From positions 81,353-145,352 of the forward strand of contig CAJXMG010000002.1 of assembly GCA_913056395.1 (NCBI GenBank): a DNA stretch of 64,000 nucleotides, written 5' to 3'. The notes under the pieces were generated by a model. That model was not told the DNA's origin, ran no database searches, and saw only the letters and a program-made list of their open reading frames with translations. Position numbers and translations under genes: made by a program. Position 1 is the stretch's first letter; each line of letters starts with the position of its first letter. This stretch comes from an uncultured bacterium (lineage in GTDB: Bacteria > Planctomycetota > UBA8108 > UBA1146). Positions 27,334 through 36,247 of this stretch are shown here, piece by piece.

Positions 27334-29940
27334 TCAGGGTTCGCAACTTTCGTCGCAGCACAGATCCCCCGCGGTCGGATCCACTCCGCAGGCACCCGGT
27401 GCCGGTGGTGCGGATCCTCCAGAGAAAAGATGGGTCAGGAGTGCGATGGGATCGGCAATATCGAGAACTTCATCGTCGTTCACATCGCCCGCATTCGCGC
27501 AGTGAAGAGGTCCTCCTGCGAACAGAAAATCCAGCAGTGTGATGGGATCGGCGACATTGATCAGGCTGTCGGCATTGGCATCCCCACGGACGAAGCGACG
27601 ACTCCCCCACCCGTCAGGAAACTGAACCACACTGACCGTGTTTCCGGATTGTACGTCATATCCGAGATTGGCGGCGTAGATCTTGTCCCCGGCAGGACTG
27701 GCGGCAATTCCAAAGGTGTAATCCCCCCCAACCGGAATGACCCTTTCGATGGCGTCGATCATCGGCGGGGAATTGGGATTACCGATGAGGTTGAAGTCAG
27801 GAAGACGTACGATCGCCACATTGCCAAGGCCCGCCCCCAACTCACCTGGCCCCGTGTTGGGGTGTCGACTGAACCCCCAGTTGGTGACCGCAAGGTAGGG
27901 AGTGTTTGGAACGAGGACCATCTCTTCAGGTCCGGTTCCAATACGCAGTCTGGCGACCACTTCCCGAGAGTGGCGATGGATGACTGAGGCATGGTCCAGG
28001 GATCGATCGAAGCCAAAGTTGCCGACCAGCAGATGCTCTCCGTTTTCGGTCAACGCAAGCGCTTGTGGAAACTCATCGACGTCGATCGCTGTCGCGACGA
28101 GGGTGTTGACGGTGATTTCCCAAACCTTGACCCCCGTAGGGTCAGAAACGTATACCAGATCTCCCTCGGGAGAGGAGATCATTTCCCGGGGAGCCCCGAG
28201 TCCACCCACCTCTCCGAGAACCTGATGTCCGGGAATCGACCAGCGAGTCACCCGGCCATCTCCTGCAGTGGCAACAAATAGGGATTCCCCATCCGGCGTA
28301 ATCGCAAGTCCCAGGGGGTTCATCCCCTGAGCCGAAAATGAATCAATCAGATCGAGAGTCATCGGGTCGAAGCAATCGATCCGGTTTGCCGAGAAATTGA
28401 CGATGTAGAGCCGCGTTCCATCCGGGGTCAGAGCGAGTCGATAGGGCCCCGGGGAAACCGGGATCGTGGCCTCCACCTCATCGGTGGCGGTATCGATCAC
28501 TGAGAGAGAATTCTCAACGTAGTTCGTGACGAAGAGTCGACCGAGACCTGCATGCATGGCAAGCCCGATGGGACCTGTACCGACTTCGATGGGACTGGCA
28601 AGTTCTGAGGGATGATCAGGCGCACACACCTCTTTCACATGCAGGGAATACGCTCCGAAATCACCGCTGGAATTCCCGTCGATGACGATGGAGACCGTTT
28701 CACCTGCGGCCACGAAGGCAGCTGGAATGCGTGCACGTGTCGCATCGACACCGCAACCGTCGTCATTACAGGCTCTGACATTGGCGTTTGTCGGTTCTCC
28801 GGAGACAGGCGGGCAGGGACCGCTGAATAGGGCGATCTCGGTGTCAAAATCACTGCCACAACTGTCGATCTCAATCCAGGTGTCGTGGGTTGCGGTGTAG
28901 CGATAGAAATGCTCCGGCGCACCTGCAAAAACGAACTGGCACTGATGTTCGAAACGGGAGACTCCCGTCGTAAATCCATCCGCCTGAAACGGCAATGCAG
29001 GAATGACAAAAGCCTGTTCACACTCCTCTCCGGGCCCCGCCGGTGGAACATTCATAATGGTCCCCACCGCTTCACCGGAGTCGTTGATTCCATAGCCATC
29101 AAAAACCACGAAGTACTCGAGCCCCTCCGTCACCATAAAAGACAGACGGGATCGAAAACCGTTCTCACCACAGGAATCGTCGTTACAACCGATGGCGGTG
29201 CCCGATCCTGAAGATCCATTCTGGCTTCCGGCCGCTGGGCAGACTCCCTCGTAAACGTAGACCTTGGTATCAAAATTGGACTCACAAAGATCGATGCGAA
29301 TCTCCCCCGTCTCTGCAGCGATAAATCGACGGACCACATCGGGAGCACCGGCCACGTCAAAAGGACAGGATTCGTTGTAGTCATCCACGGCCCCACTGGT
29401 CGAGACAGTTCCACTCCACGGAATCGAGATCTCCTCCGCCAGTTCGCAGAGATCCGAGGGGGCCCTCTCGACGATGCTCAGGTCATAACTTCCGCAGTCA
29501 GCAGCCCCGTAACCATCGACCACCAGGAAATAATCCACACCCGCCAACAGGTCGACGTCAACCAACTGTGACCGCCAGCCATTCACCCCACAGGCGTCAT
29601 CGTTACAACCGACGTACACGCCCGAATTCGAAACGGACGGACAACTGCCCTCGTAAAGGTAGACCTTCGTATCAAAACCGGAGGAACAGAGATCGATGGT
29701 CACGGAGAGGTCCCTGTCGGGCGTGTAGCGATAAACGACGTCCCGTCCCCCTGTCGGATTAAACGGGCAGCTTTCGTTGTAATCATCCAAGGCGCCGCAG
29801 GTCTCACCGCTTCCAATAAAGGGAATCGCACCGATCACTTCTGCAGACGCACAATCTTCTCCACCGACACCCTGGGCAGAGAGTATGCCAGGCCAACAAG
29901 CGGACAACAGGAGAAGACATGCGAAGCGATAGAAACCTAT
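27334..29940 (-). CDS. Secreted protein: three PPC-like domains, YVTN propeller, dockerin-like end; apparent AUA start
   Basis: 868 aa if started at ATA 29940. Upstream of TTG 29907 the same frame encodes a complete signal peptide (GFYRFACLLLLLSACWPGIL then SAQG), and TGGAGG lies four nt before the ATA. The frame holds no ATG, GTG or TTG between the upstream stop and 29907. The mature protein has three cysteine-bearing PPC-like domains with the FDTK/FDTE motif (about residues 30-155, 165-300, 305-435), then a seven-bladed YVTN/40-residue beta-propeller (NSLSVIDTATDEVEATIPVS, LALTPDGTRLYIVN). It ends with a dockerin-like pair and SCEP. A secreted binding protein of unknown ligand. Confidence 0.85.
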   Translation of the reverse strand: MGFYRFACLLLLSACWPGILSAQGVGGEDCASAEVIGAIPFIGSGETCGALDDYNESCPFNPTGGRDVVYRYTPDRDLSVTIDLCSSGFDTKVYLYEGSCPSVSNSGVYVGCNDDACGVNGWRSQLVDVDLLAGVDYFLVVDGYGAADCGSYDLSIVERAPSDLCELAEEISIPWSGTVSTSGAVDDYNESCPFDVAGAPDVVRRFIAAETGEIRIDLCESNFDTKVYVYEGVCPAAGSQNGSSGSGTAIGCNDDSCGENGFRSRLSFMVTEGLEYFVVFDGYGINDSGEAVGTIMNVPPAGPGEECEQAFVIPALPFQADGFTTGVSRFEHQCQFVFAGAPEHFYRYTATHDTWIEIDSCGSDFDTEIALFSGPCPPVSGEPTNANVRACNDDGCGVDATRARIPAAFVAAGETVSIVIDGNSSGDFGAYSLHVKEVCAPDHPSELASPIEVGTGPIGLAMHAGLGRLFVTNYVENSLSVIDTATDEVEATIPVSPGPYRLALTPDGTRLYIVNFSANRIDCFDPMTLDLIDSFSAQGMNPLGLAITPDGESLFVATAGDGRVTRWSIPGHQVLGEVGGLGAPREMISSPEGDLVYVSDPTGVKVWEITVNTLVATAIDVDEFPQALALTENGEHLLVGNFGFDRSLDHASVIHRHSREVVARLRIGTGPEEMVLVPNTPYLAVTNWGFSRHPNTGPGELGAGLGNVAIVRLPDFNLIGNPNSPPMIDAIERVIPVGGDYTFGIAASPAGDKIYAANLGYDVQSGNTVSVVQFPDGWGSRRFVRGDANADSLINVADPITLLDFLFAGGPLHCANAGDVNDDEVLDIADPIALLTHLFSGGSAPPAPGACGVDPTAGDLCCDESCEP

Positions 29941-29992
29941 GAGACCTCCAGAACCGAGAATCGGGACAGACCCATTCTAAAGGGTGAATTAT

Positions 29993-30029
29993 AAAAAGGC
30001 TCCCGTGATCTGTCCGGATCACGGGAGCC
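29993..30029 (-). terminator. Rho-independent terminator
   Basis: On the minus strand GGCTCCCGTGATC pairs with GATCACGGGAGCC around a 6-nt loop and is followed by TTTTTAT. It ends transcription of the gene at 30121-33417 before the next minus-strand gene. Confidence 0.92.
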
Positions 30030-30082
30030 GTCATGTCAAAGCGACTCGAACTTGTCAGGCCCTATCAGTGACACAGCATTAA

Positions 30083-30132
30083 GGACACTGCACTATGGGC
30101 ACTGCACTATGGACACTGCACTATGGACACTG
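30083..30132. repeat. 14-bp tandem repeat over a stop codon
   Basis: GGACACTGCACTAT is present in three full copies (30083-30096, 30097-30110 with one change, 30111-30124) plus a partial fourth copy running into the gene. On the minus strand the gene's last codons, CAG TGT CCA TAG, form part of the unit, so the 3' end of the gene and its stop have been duplicated downstream. Confidence 0.9.
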
Positions 30133-33100
30133 TGGGAACGAATCGCAGCTCAGAACACTGCCGTTCGGATCCACTCCGCATGCCGGGAACGGTGCTGCCG
30201 GGGGCGCCCCTCCTGCAAACAGGTATGAGAGCAGACTCACCGTATCCGCAATGTTGGTTGCATCGTCATCGTTGACGTCAACCGCAGCAATACAGATCGG
30301 AGCTCCACTGCTGAAGAGGTAATCCAGCGAAGCCACGGCGTCACTGATATCGTGGGATCCGTCACCATTGATGTCACCACGGACCCACTCCTGAACATTG
30401 CACTCGTCCGGCTCACCGTTGTTGTCAGCGTCGGCACTGGTTCCAGACGCAATATCACAGCTGTCCGGAATGCCATTGGCGTTGCAGTCCGCCGCCGTGC
30501 CATTGGCCACTTCACAACTGTCGAGAACGCCGCTGCTGTCGCAGTCATTCGCCGGATCAGCGGAGATCTGACAGCTGTCCGGAGTCGAATCTCCGTCACA
30601 GTCCGTCTCCACGCCACCCACGAGATCACAAACGTCCAGAGCACCATTCAGGTTGCAGTCCAGCGCGGCGTTGCCAGCAATCTGGCAGGAGTCGAGCTGG
30701 CCGTTGAAATCGCAGTCCGGCGCACCGGCGGCCAAATCACAGCTGTCGAGCTGACCATTGCTGTCGCAGTCAGGGCCCGCAGTCTGATCGACGTCACAGT
30801 TGTTCGGAATGCCGTCACCGTCGATGTCATCGTCGCAGTCGTCGATGGTTCCGTCCTGGTCGGTGTCGACCTCGCAGGCATCAAGGTTGCCGTCCGTATC
30901 GCAGTCTGCTGCACCGGCAGCGAGATCACAAAGATCGGGGACACCATTGGTATCACAGTCCGCCACACTGCCGTTGGCGGTGCTGCACTCATCCGGAATG
31001 TTGTCAAAGTCGCAGTCGATGCTGGTGCCGTTGGCAATGTCCTCGGCGTCCGGGATTCCGTTGGAGTTGCAGTCGGCCACGCCGGAGCAATCCACGTCTT
31101 CGTAGGCGAAGTCGTCGATGGCGGCTTCCACAATAGAACCGGCACCGAGATCGCTGACGATGAAGCGCATCTGCACCGTCGAAGTCAGCAAGACAAAATC
31201 TGCAACATTGAAGGAGTGTTGGATCCAGCCACCGATGGTGTCCGGCCCGGTTGGGCCGAGTAGTTCGACGTTGGTCCAGTTGGCCAGGTCATCCGAAATC
31301 TGGATCGTCATGGTATCGGCACCCGGGCTGGCCCCGGAATTGTTGGAGTACCAGCGCCAGTAACTGATCACGGGGCTGCTGGCACCCAGCAGGTCCATGA
31401 CCGGGCTGTAGAGGGTGGTCTCTCCACCGTCGACGTCATTCTCACCCAGAGTTCCGCCCACACTGCCCTGACCGGTGAACCAACAGTTGGTTCCCGCTGG
31501 GGAGTGATCCGCACCCGGCTGGGCAGTGGTGCCAATCGGCGCACCACGCTCCCAGATACCGGTGGTCGCCGTCGCCGGAGCACCCACGCTCCAGCCACTG
31601 GCCACTTCGAAATCGGTGGTTTCCGCGGTCAGACCAAAGGCACTGACACCCTCAGCGAGAGCACCGCTACTGGCTCCCTCAGGGTAAGTCACGGTTTGGC
31701 CACCCGTACTCTGGGCGACGATGTACCAACCAAAGATTTCCCCACAGGGGATCGGCGGGAAGGTCATTTCGTAGTTCAGTCCGCCGGTGGATGTCAGAGG
31801 GTATGCCTGGGCTCCGGCAGCCGTCTCCACTCGCAGGGATTCGGTTCCGGCAGCCACTGCCGATCCGGTCAACGGAGTGATGGTCACCGCAAAAGTTTCT
31901 CCACCCAGAGGGCTGAAGATCGTCGGATCACCATTGGGAACCTCAATCGTCAACGCAGCGGCTACATCGATTTCGCAGGGAACCACTCCGGAAGGAATCG
32001 TTCCGGCGGTCGCATTCACTCCATAAACGTGCACACCCGGCAAAGCAAGATTGTCGGTGAATGAAGTCGACGATCCGGGAAGACTGGTCAACGGAGTTCC
32101 GTCACGGGTGATCTCAATGAGGTCATAAACTTCACCGTTACCCCAGGAGAGATCCACGCTCTCACCATTCTGGTTACAGGTGAGGCCAGTCACCGGAAGG
32201 GTGAAATCACCGCTCGGTGCCAGAATCTCGACACTGGAACTGCCACCACCGGTGAAGTGATCCAGTGTGGCTGTTACAAGGGTCGGAGGAGCATTCGCCA
32301 CAAAACGGAAGCTGTGCATGGTGCCCCAGCGAATCGCGTGGGCATTCACGTTCTGGGCTTCCGTCTGGGTGGACCAGCTCATGGTGCCCGCACCCTGATT
32401 CGGGGTCCAGGCGAGGTTGCTGTAGGGCTCGCCACTGTGGTACTCGGGGTGTGTGGAGTCGACACCGGTCAGGGTCACTCCCCCGGCCAGCGGAAACTCA
32501 AAGGACTGAACATTGCGCGTCGAATCCATGTTGTAAATGGCATATTCGTAGGCGTGCTGGCCCCCACCCAACTCGGTGACACGGTAACCCACGATTACAA
32601 GACCGTTGTCGGCATCGATAACCTCGACCAGAGTCACCTCAGGATCGAAATCCTGCCAAGCCTGGATCCCCGGCTGCTGACGCTGGGTGGTTCCGGTCAG
32701 GCTCATGTTGCGGTTTCCGGTCTGCCCGAAGGTTGCGGTGCGGTAGGAGCAGTTGTTGTGGGAATTGCCGGCGGCGGAGTCGTCCACCGTCACATACTGT
32801 CCCTCAACGATGTAAATCGCCCCGGGGAATGCACCATCGTCGATGTCATTGGTCGCCACTCGAAGTCGCTTGGAGGTGGCGTCGCTGATCAAGCCCGAGT
32901 TAATGATCGGGTACTGGAAGAGACCACTGGCAACATCAAACACCTCAGAACGGGGACCGAGGCCACTCTGCTGACCATTGAGTCCTGCAGAGTAAGGGTC
33001 GGAACAGCCAATTCCCAAAAGGGAGCCTGTACCCGGATTGATGCAACCGCACCCACATACGTTACCGGTCAGAGCCAGAAAGCCGTGCTTGAGCCAGCTC

Positions 33101-33417
33101 ATTCCGATCTGCTCGAACTTGCCTTCGTGGAGACGGTAAAGGTTTTGACCGATAACCGGGTGTTCATTTGTATTGGAGATCCACAACAGCGGTTCGGTAC
33201 CAATATTGCAAGAAGTTGTACCGACACTGTAAGCATGGTATCCACCTGCGGAACCATAGTTCTGGGTTCCCACAAGATCACCGATGATCACATCAGTTCC
33301 GGTTCCCCCTACCCCTCCTTGACCTGGATCACAAGGCTGTGCCTGAATCGATCCAGTAAAGGAAGCTGCTCCCAAAATGAGAGTGACGACGAACGCCATT
33401 TTGAAGGTTTGATACAT
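30121..33417 (-). CDS. Secreted calcium-binding TSP3-like repeat protein with dockerin-like end
   Basis: 1098 aa from ATG 33417 with GAGGAG ten nt upstream and a signal peptide (FKMAFVVTLILGAASFTGSI). The N-terminal 380 residues are homologous to the middle of the protein at 952-4005 (shared GIGCSDPYSAG/GIGCSDTYGAA, GPRSEV/GPRSEI, YEYAIYN/YEYALYN). An Fn3-like segment (VDLSWGNGEVYDLIEITRDG) resembles the repeats at 59-64 kb. A MAM/carbohydrate-binding-like region lies near 700-850. About twelve Asp- and Cys-rich thrombospondin type-3-like repeats (DCDxNGxxDxC) lie near 860-1010, and a dockerin-like pair ends in PQCP. It should bind many calcium ions outside the cell. Function is unknown. Confidence 0.88.
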   Translation of the reverse strand: MYQTFKMAFVVTLILGAASFTGSIQAQPCDPGQGGVGGTGTDVIIGDLVGTQNYGSAGGYHAYSVGTTSCNIGTEPLLWISNTNEHPVIGQNLYRLHEGKFEQIGMSWLKHGFLALTGNVCGCGCINPGTGSLLGIGCSDPYSAGLNGQQSGLGPRSEVFDVASGLFQYPIINSGLISDATSKRLRVATNDIDDGAFPGAIYIVEGQYVTVDDSAAGNSHNNCSYRTATFGQTGNRNMSLTGTTQRQQPGIQAWQDFDPEVTLVEVIDADNGLVIVGYRVTELGGGQHAYEYAIYNMDSTRNVQSFEFPLAGGVTLTGVDSTHPEYHSGEPYSNLAWTPNQGAGTMSWSTQTEAQNVNAHAIRWGTMHSFRFVANAPPTLVTATLDHFTGGGSSSVEILAPSGDFTLPVTGLTCNQNGESVDLSWGNGEVYDLIEITRDGTPLTSLPGSSTSFTDNLALPGVHVYGVNATAGTIPSGVVPCEIDVAAALTIEVPNGDPTIFSPLGGETFAVTITPLTGSAVAAGTESLRVETAAGAQAYPLTSTGGLNYEMTFPPIPCGEIFGWYIVAQSTGGQTVTYPEGASSGALAEGVSAFGLTAETTDFEVASGWSVGAPATATTGIWERGAPIGTTAQPGADHSPAGTNCWFTGQGSVGGTLGENDVDGGETTLYSPVMDLLGASSPVISYWRWYSNNSGASPGADTMTIQISDDLANWTNVELLGPTGPDTIGGWIQHSFNVADFVLLTSTVQMRFIVSDLGAGSIVEAAIDDFAYEDVDCSGVADCNSNGIPDAEDIANGTSIDCDFDNIPDECSTANGSVADCDTNGVPDLCDLAAGAADCDTDGNLDACEVDTDQDGTIDDCDDDIDGDGIPNNCDVDQTAGPDCDSNGQLDSCDLAAGAPDCDFNGQLDSCQIAGNAALDCNLNGALDVCDLVGGVETDCDGDSTPDSCQISADPANDCDSSGVLDSCEVANGTAADCNANGIPDSCDIASGTSADADNNGEPDECNVQEWVRGDINGDGSHDISDAVASLDYLFSSGAPICIAAVDVNDDDATNIADTVSLLSYLFAGGAPPAAPFPACGVDPNGSVLSCDSFPQCP

Positions 33418-33762
33418 TTTTGACGTGCTCCTCTGCATGTCGGTTGTCTGGTCACAGACGATCGAAAACAATTCGACCACTACCCTGATCCCGCCTGTCA
33501 CACCCCGCTGCGAAAATTCTGACGGGGTGACACCTGAACGTATGTCGCAGACGGCGTGTAAATACCTTCGCCTATCATACCACTGCTGACATGAATGGCA
33601 CCGGTTCACATGCTCAGCAGGAGAACGGAAATCTGGTGGGTTTAACCCCGATAAAATCCGTCCGTCTCGGGAATTTTGCCATGTTGGTCCTCTTTGTTTC
33701 GCCAATCCTGCCGCCTGAGGTCGGAAGCGGAGCCAGAATGCCTGCACGAGAATCCGGAATTG
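33418..33762. other. 5' region of the TSP3-like gene
   Basis: About 345 nt between that gene and the tRNA terminator. No gene or RNA recognised; it must hold the promoter for the downstream minus-strand gene. Confidence 0.4.
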
Positions 33763-33795
33763 AAAATCCCCCCGATTCCGAAGAATCGGGGGGAT
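33763..33795 (-). terminator. Terminator downstream of tRNA-fMet
   Basis: On the minus strand ATCCCCCCGATTC pairs with GAATCGGGGGGAT around TTCG, followed by TTTTC. It lies about 10 nt past the encoded CCA of the tRNA. Confidence 0.88.
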
Positions 33796-33804
33796 CCGAT
33801 ATTT

Positions 33805-33880
33805 TGGTAGCGGGGGCAGGACTCGAACCTGCGACCTTCGGGTTATGAGCCCGACGAGCTGCCAACTGCTCCACCCCGCG
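33805..33880 (-). tRNA. Initiator tRNA-fMet (CAU)
   Basis: Cloverleaf of 76 nt including an encoded CCA. Anticodon loop CTCATAA gives CAU. Initiator marks are the unpaired first position (C1 opposite U72) and the three G-C pairs (GGG/CCC) in the anticodon stem TCGGG/CCCGA. The body is nearly the same as E. coli tRNA-fMet (CGCGGGGTGGAGCAG...). It lies downstream of the aminotransferase operon on the same strand. Confidence 0.97.
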
Positions 33881-33975
33881 AAAATTCATTTGGCAAGAGA
33901 GGGAAAGTACGAAATCCCGAAGAGTCGGTCAAGAAAACCCGACAGGAAATCAGCAAAGTTCCAGACCCCGAATCC

Positions 33976-35070
33976 TCAAGATTTTGCCACAAACTCGCCA
34001 ATCAACCCCAGCAACTGCTCTGTGTCTGCCATGGAAACGGCTCCCATGTGGGTAATGCGGAAGGTTTTTTCCTTCAGATCTCCGTAACCATTGGAGAGGA
34101 ACATGCCGTGCTCACGGAGGAATCCATTGAGATCGGCAATCGAAATTCCACGCGTGTTTTCAATACAGGTCAGGGAAACCGACTCATAACCCGGCTCTGC
34201 AAAAAGACCGAAGGAGTCACTCGCCCATTCCCGCACGCGATTCGCCTTTTGCTGATGAGCTCCAAACCAGGCGTCCTCATCGGCGAGGATCATTCGCAAT
34301 CGGTCCTTGAGTGCCTGCATGACCGCAATCGTCGGAGTACTGGGAGTCTGATGCTTCTTCCACGACTTGTGCATCGCCAGGACATCAAAATACATCCCCC
34401 GATTCTCAATCGTTTCTGCTCTCTCAAGTGCCCGCTCCGAAACCGCCAACAAGGCAAGGCCGGGCGGAATCGCCAGAGCCTTCTGACTGCCTGTCACCAG
34501 ATAGTCGATGGGCGGCAGGGAATCGAAATGAATCGGCACAGCGCCGGCACTGGTGATGGCATCAACGAGGAGAAATACATCCGGAAACTCTGCGACCACT
34601 TCTGCGATGTCAGCGAGCGGATTCATGACTCCGGTACTGGTTTCATTGTGAACGATGGTGACCGCGTCGTAGTTGCCCTTGGACAACTCTTCCCGAACCA
34701 GTTCCGGCTTGACCGCTTGTCCCCAGGGAACATCCACGCGGGTCGCATGTTTGCCGTTACTGGCACAAACCTTGAAAAATCTCTGACTGAAGGCTCCATT
34801 GACGAAACAGAGGACATTTTCACGGACTCCACAGCGTGCGGCAGTTTCCATTCCTCCGGTTCCAGAGGAGGTCAAGACATAAACCGGGTCCTTTGTACGG
34901 AACAGTCGCTGGGAGTTGGTGTGCAGCTCTTCACCCAATACCGAAAATTCCGGTGCACGGTGGCCAATCATCGGACGGGTCATCGCCTGCAGGATGGAAT
35001 CCTCGACTTCCACCGGTCCGGGAATGAACAGTCGAGGAACATCTCTTTGGGAATCTTCAGGATTTGACAT
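33976..35070 (-). CDS. Class V aminotransferase (alanine-glyoxylate/serine-pyruvate type)
   Basis: 364 aa PLP enzyme of the small class V group. LFIPGPVEV near the start, RAPEFSVLGEEL, TSSGTGGMETA (phosphate cup), VDAITSAGA with the PLP Asp, and TGSQKALAIPPGLA carrying the Schiff-base Lys are all present. Family members transfer an amino group between alanine, serine or a similar donor and glyoxylate or pyruvate. The start ATG shares one base with the stop of the DUF1015 gene (TAATG), which points to coupled translation. DUF1015 genes are often found beside serine-pathway genes, so a role in serine/glyoxylate metabolism is plausible but unproven. Confidence 0.9.
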   Translation of the reverse strand: MSNPEDSQRDVPRLFIPGPVEVEDSILQAMTRPMIGHRAPEFSVLGEELHTNSQRLFRTKDPVYVLTSSGTGGMETAARCGVRENVLCFVNGAFSQRFFKVCASNGKHATRVDVPWGQAVKPELVREELSKGNYDAVTIVHNETSTGVMNPLADIAEVVAEFPDVFLLVDAITSAGAVPIHFDSLPPIDYLVTGSQKALAIPPGLALLAVSERALERAETIENRGMYFDVLAMHKSWKKHQTPSTPTIAVMQALKDRLRMILADEDAWFGAHQQKANRVREWASDSFGLFAEPGYESVSLTCIENTRGISIADLNGFLREHGMFLSNGYGDLKEKTFRITHMGAVSMADTEQLLGLIGEFVAKS

Positions 35071-36245
35071 TACACATCCTCCTCGTCGGTGTAACGGACC
35101 ACCATTCCGGTGGAAATTTTCGGCTCAAAAAAGGTGGTCTTCGGCGGAAAGACTTCTTGGGCGAGGGTTCTGCTCCAGAACTCCTCTTTCCCCACGGGCG
35201 GAAGAAGGCAAAGCAAGCCGTGCTCGCTTCGATCCAGTTGCTCACGGGCAACAGGCTCAAGATGAGGAGTCGCCGGAGCACCCAGATCATCAAATTCACC
35301 GACTACATCCGCAAGCCTGCGGGCGAGTGTGGGTTGATCGAGATCGGGTCGAGTTTTCAGAGTCCATTCCTTGCCATTGCTGGCAACGAGACTCCACTCC
35401 TCCCCTTCACCGTCATCCAGAACCTCGATGATCCGATCGGCAACCTGTCCCAATTCAGGACCGTCGCCAGGTTTCCAGCTCCAGATTCTGTGCGTCGGAT
35501 GGATATGGAGACCTTCCTGACGAAGATCACCGATGAAAGCGAGAACATAGCCCCCACCCAACAGTTGATCGTCACCGGAAAGTTCAATCGCCGTCGTGTA
35601 GCGGTGATGCCCGTCTGCCACTGCCGAAGGCAGGGGCTCCAGTGCCTTTTCGATGGCCCGGACATGATCCGGATCATCGATTCGCCTCAGAGTATGGACG
35701 TCTCCCCTGAAGTCTTTGCTTTCAAAAACCAGCTCTCCTGCTTCAGGTCCGGCATCGACTCCCGCAAGGACTTCTTCCAGTCCCTCACAGGAGAGTTGAA
35801 CCACACCGGTGTCGATGGTCGTCAATCGCGCCTGGGCAACCAGTCGGGCAACGGTATGCGGACGAATTTCCTCGTGCCTTTCCACCCCTTCTCCCCAGGG
35901 ACGAGCTTCCGCCACTGCGATCACCCCCTGCAAGAGAGAGGTGCCCCCGGCTCGATTGCCGTAACGGATGCTGTACCGATAGATCGCAGGTTTCTCTTCA
36001 TGAATGATGGTCCCCGCTTCCACGGCGGATCTCATCGATTCTCCGCACTTGCGAAACACATCTTCATCAGGAGTCACTCCAGGTTCATCGCCGAGGATCC
36101 AGCGCACTGCATTTTCTGGAGCATGATTCAGGAGTTGACCGTGCATTTCATCGGGGATCACGTCATAGGGTGGACAGATCACTGCACCCGGGTCAACTCG
36201 ATCTGGATTGGGGACAAATCCCCTGAATGCTCTCATCCTCGGCAT
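35070..36245 (-). CDS. DUF1015 family protein
   Basis: 391 aa, the full family length. ATG 36245 has GGAGGAG five nt upstream. Characteristic stretches are FRGFVPNPD near the N-terminus, VICPPYDVI, the RYSIRYG strand, RHEEIRPHTV, VADGHHRYTTAI and the C-terminal FFEPKISTGMVVR. The conserved DGHHRY motif may form an active site, but the reaction is not established for the family. It starts two bases after the cyclase-repeat gene ends and overlaps the aminotransferase start, so the four genes 38280-33976 form a tight operon. Confidence 0.9.
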   Translation of the reverse strand: MPRMRAFRGFVPNPDRVDPGAVICPPYDVIPDEMHGQLLNHAPENAVRWILGDEPGVTPDEDVFRKCGESMRSAVEAGTIIHEEKPAIYRYSIRYGNRAGGTSLLQGVIAVAEARPWGEGVERHEEIRPHTVARLVAQARLTTIDTGVVQLSCEGLEEVLAGVDAGPEAGELVFESKDFRGDVHTLRRIDDPDHVRAIEKALEPLPSAVADGHHRYTTAIELSGDDQLLGGGYVLAFIGDLRQEGLHIHPTHRIWSWKPGDGPELGQVADRIIEVLDDGEGEEWSLVASNGKEWTLKTRPDLDQPTLARRLADVVGEFDDLGAPATPHLEPVAREQLDRSEHGLLCLLPPVGKEEFWSRTLAQEVFPPKTTFFEPKISTGMVVRYTDEEDV

Positions 36246-36247
36246 CT

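Noticed and set aside
30083-30132. A CRISPR array.
   Set aside because: The 14-bp units are directly adjacent with no spacers, and no cas gene is near.
30352-31263. A 303-codon plus-strand ORF with Val-rich repeats.
   Set aside because: It is the complement of the Asp/Cys-rich TSP3-like repeats; the repeat look is inherited from the real gene.
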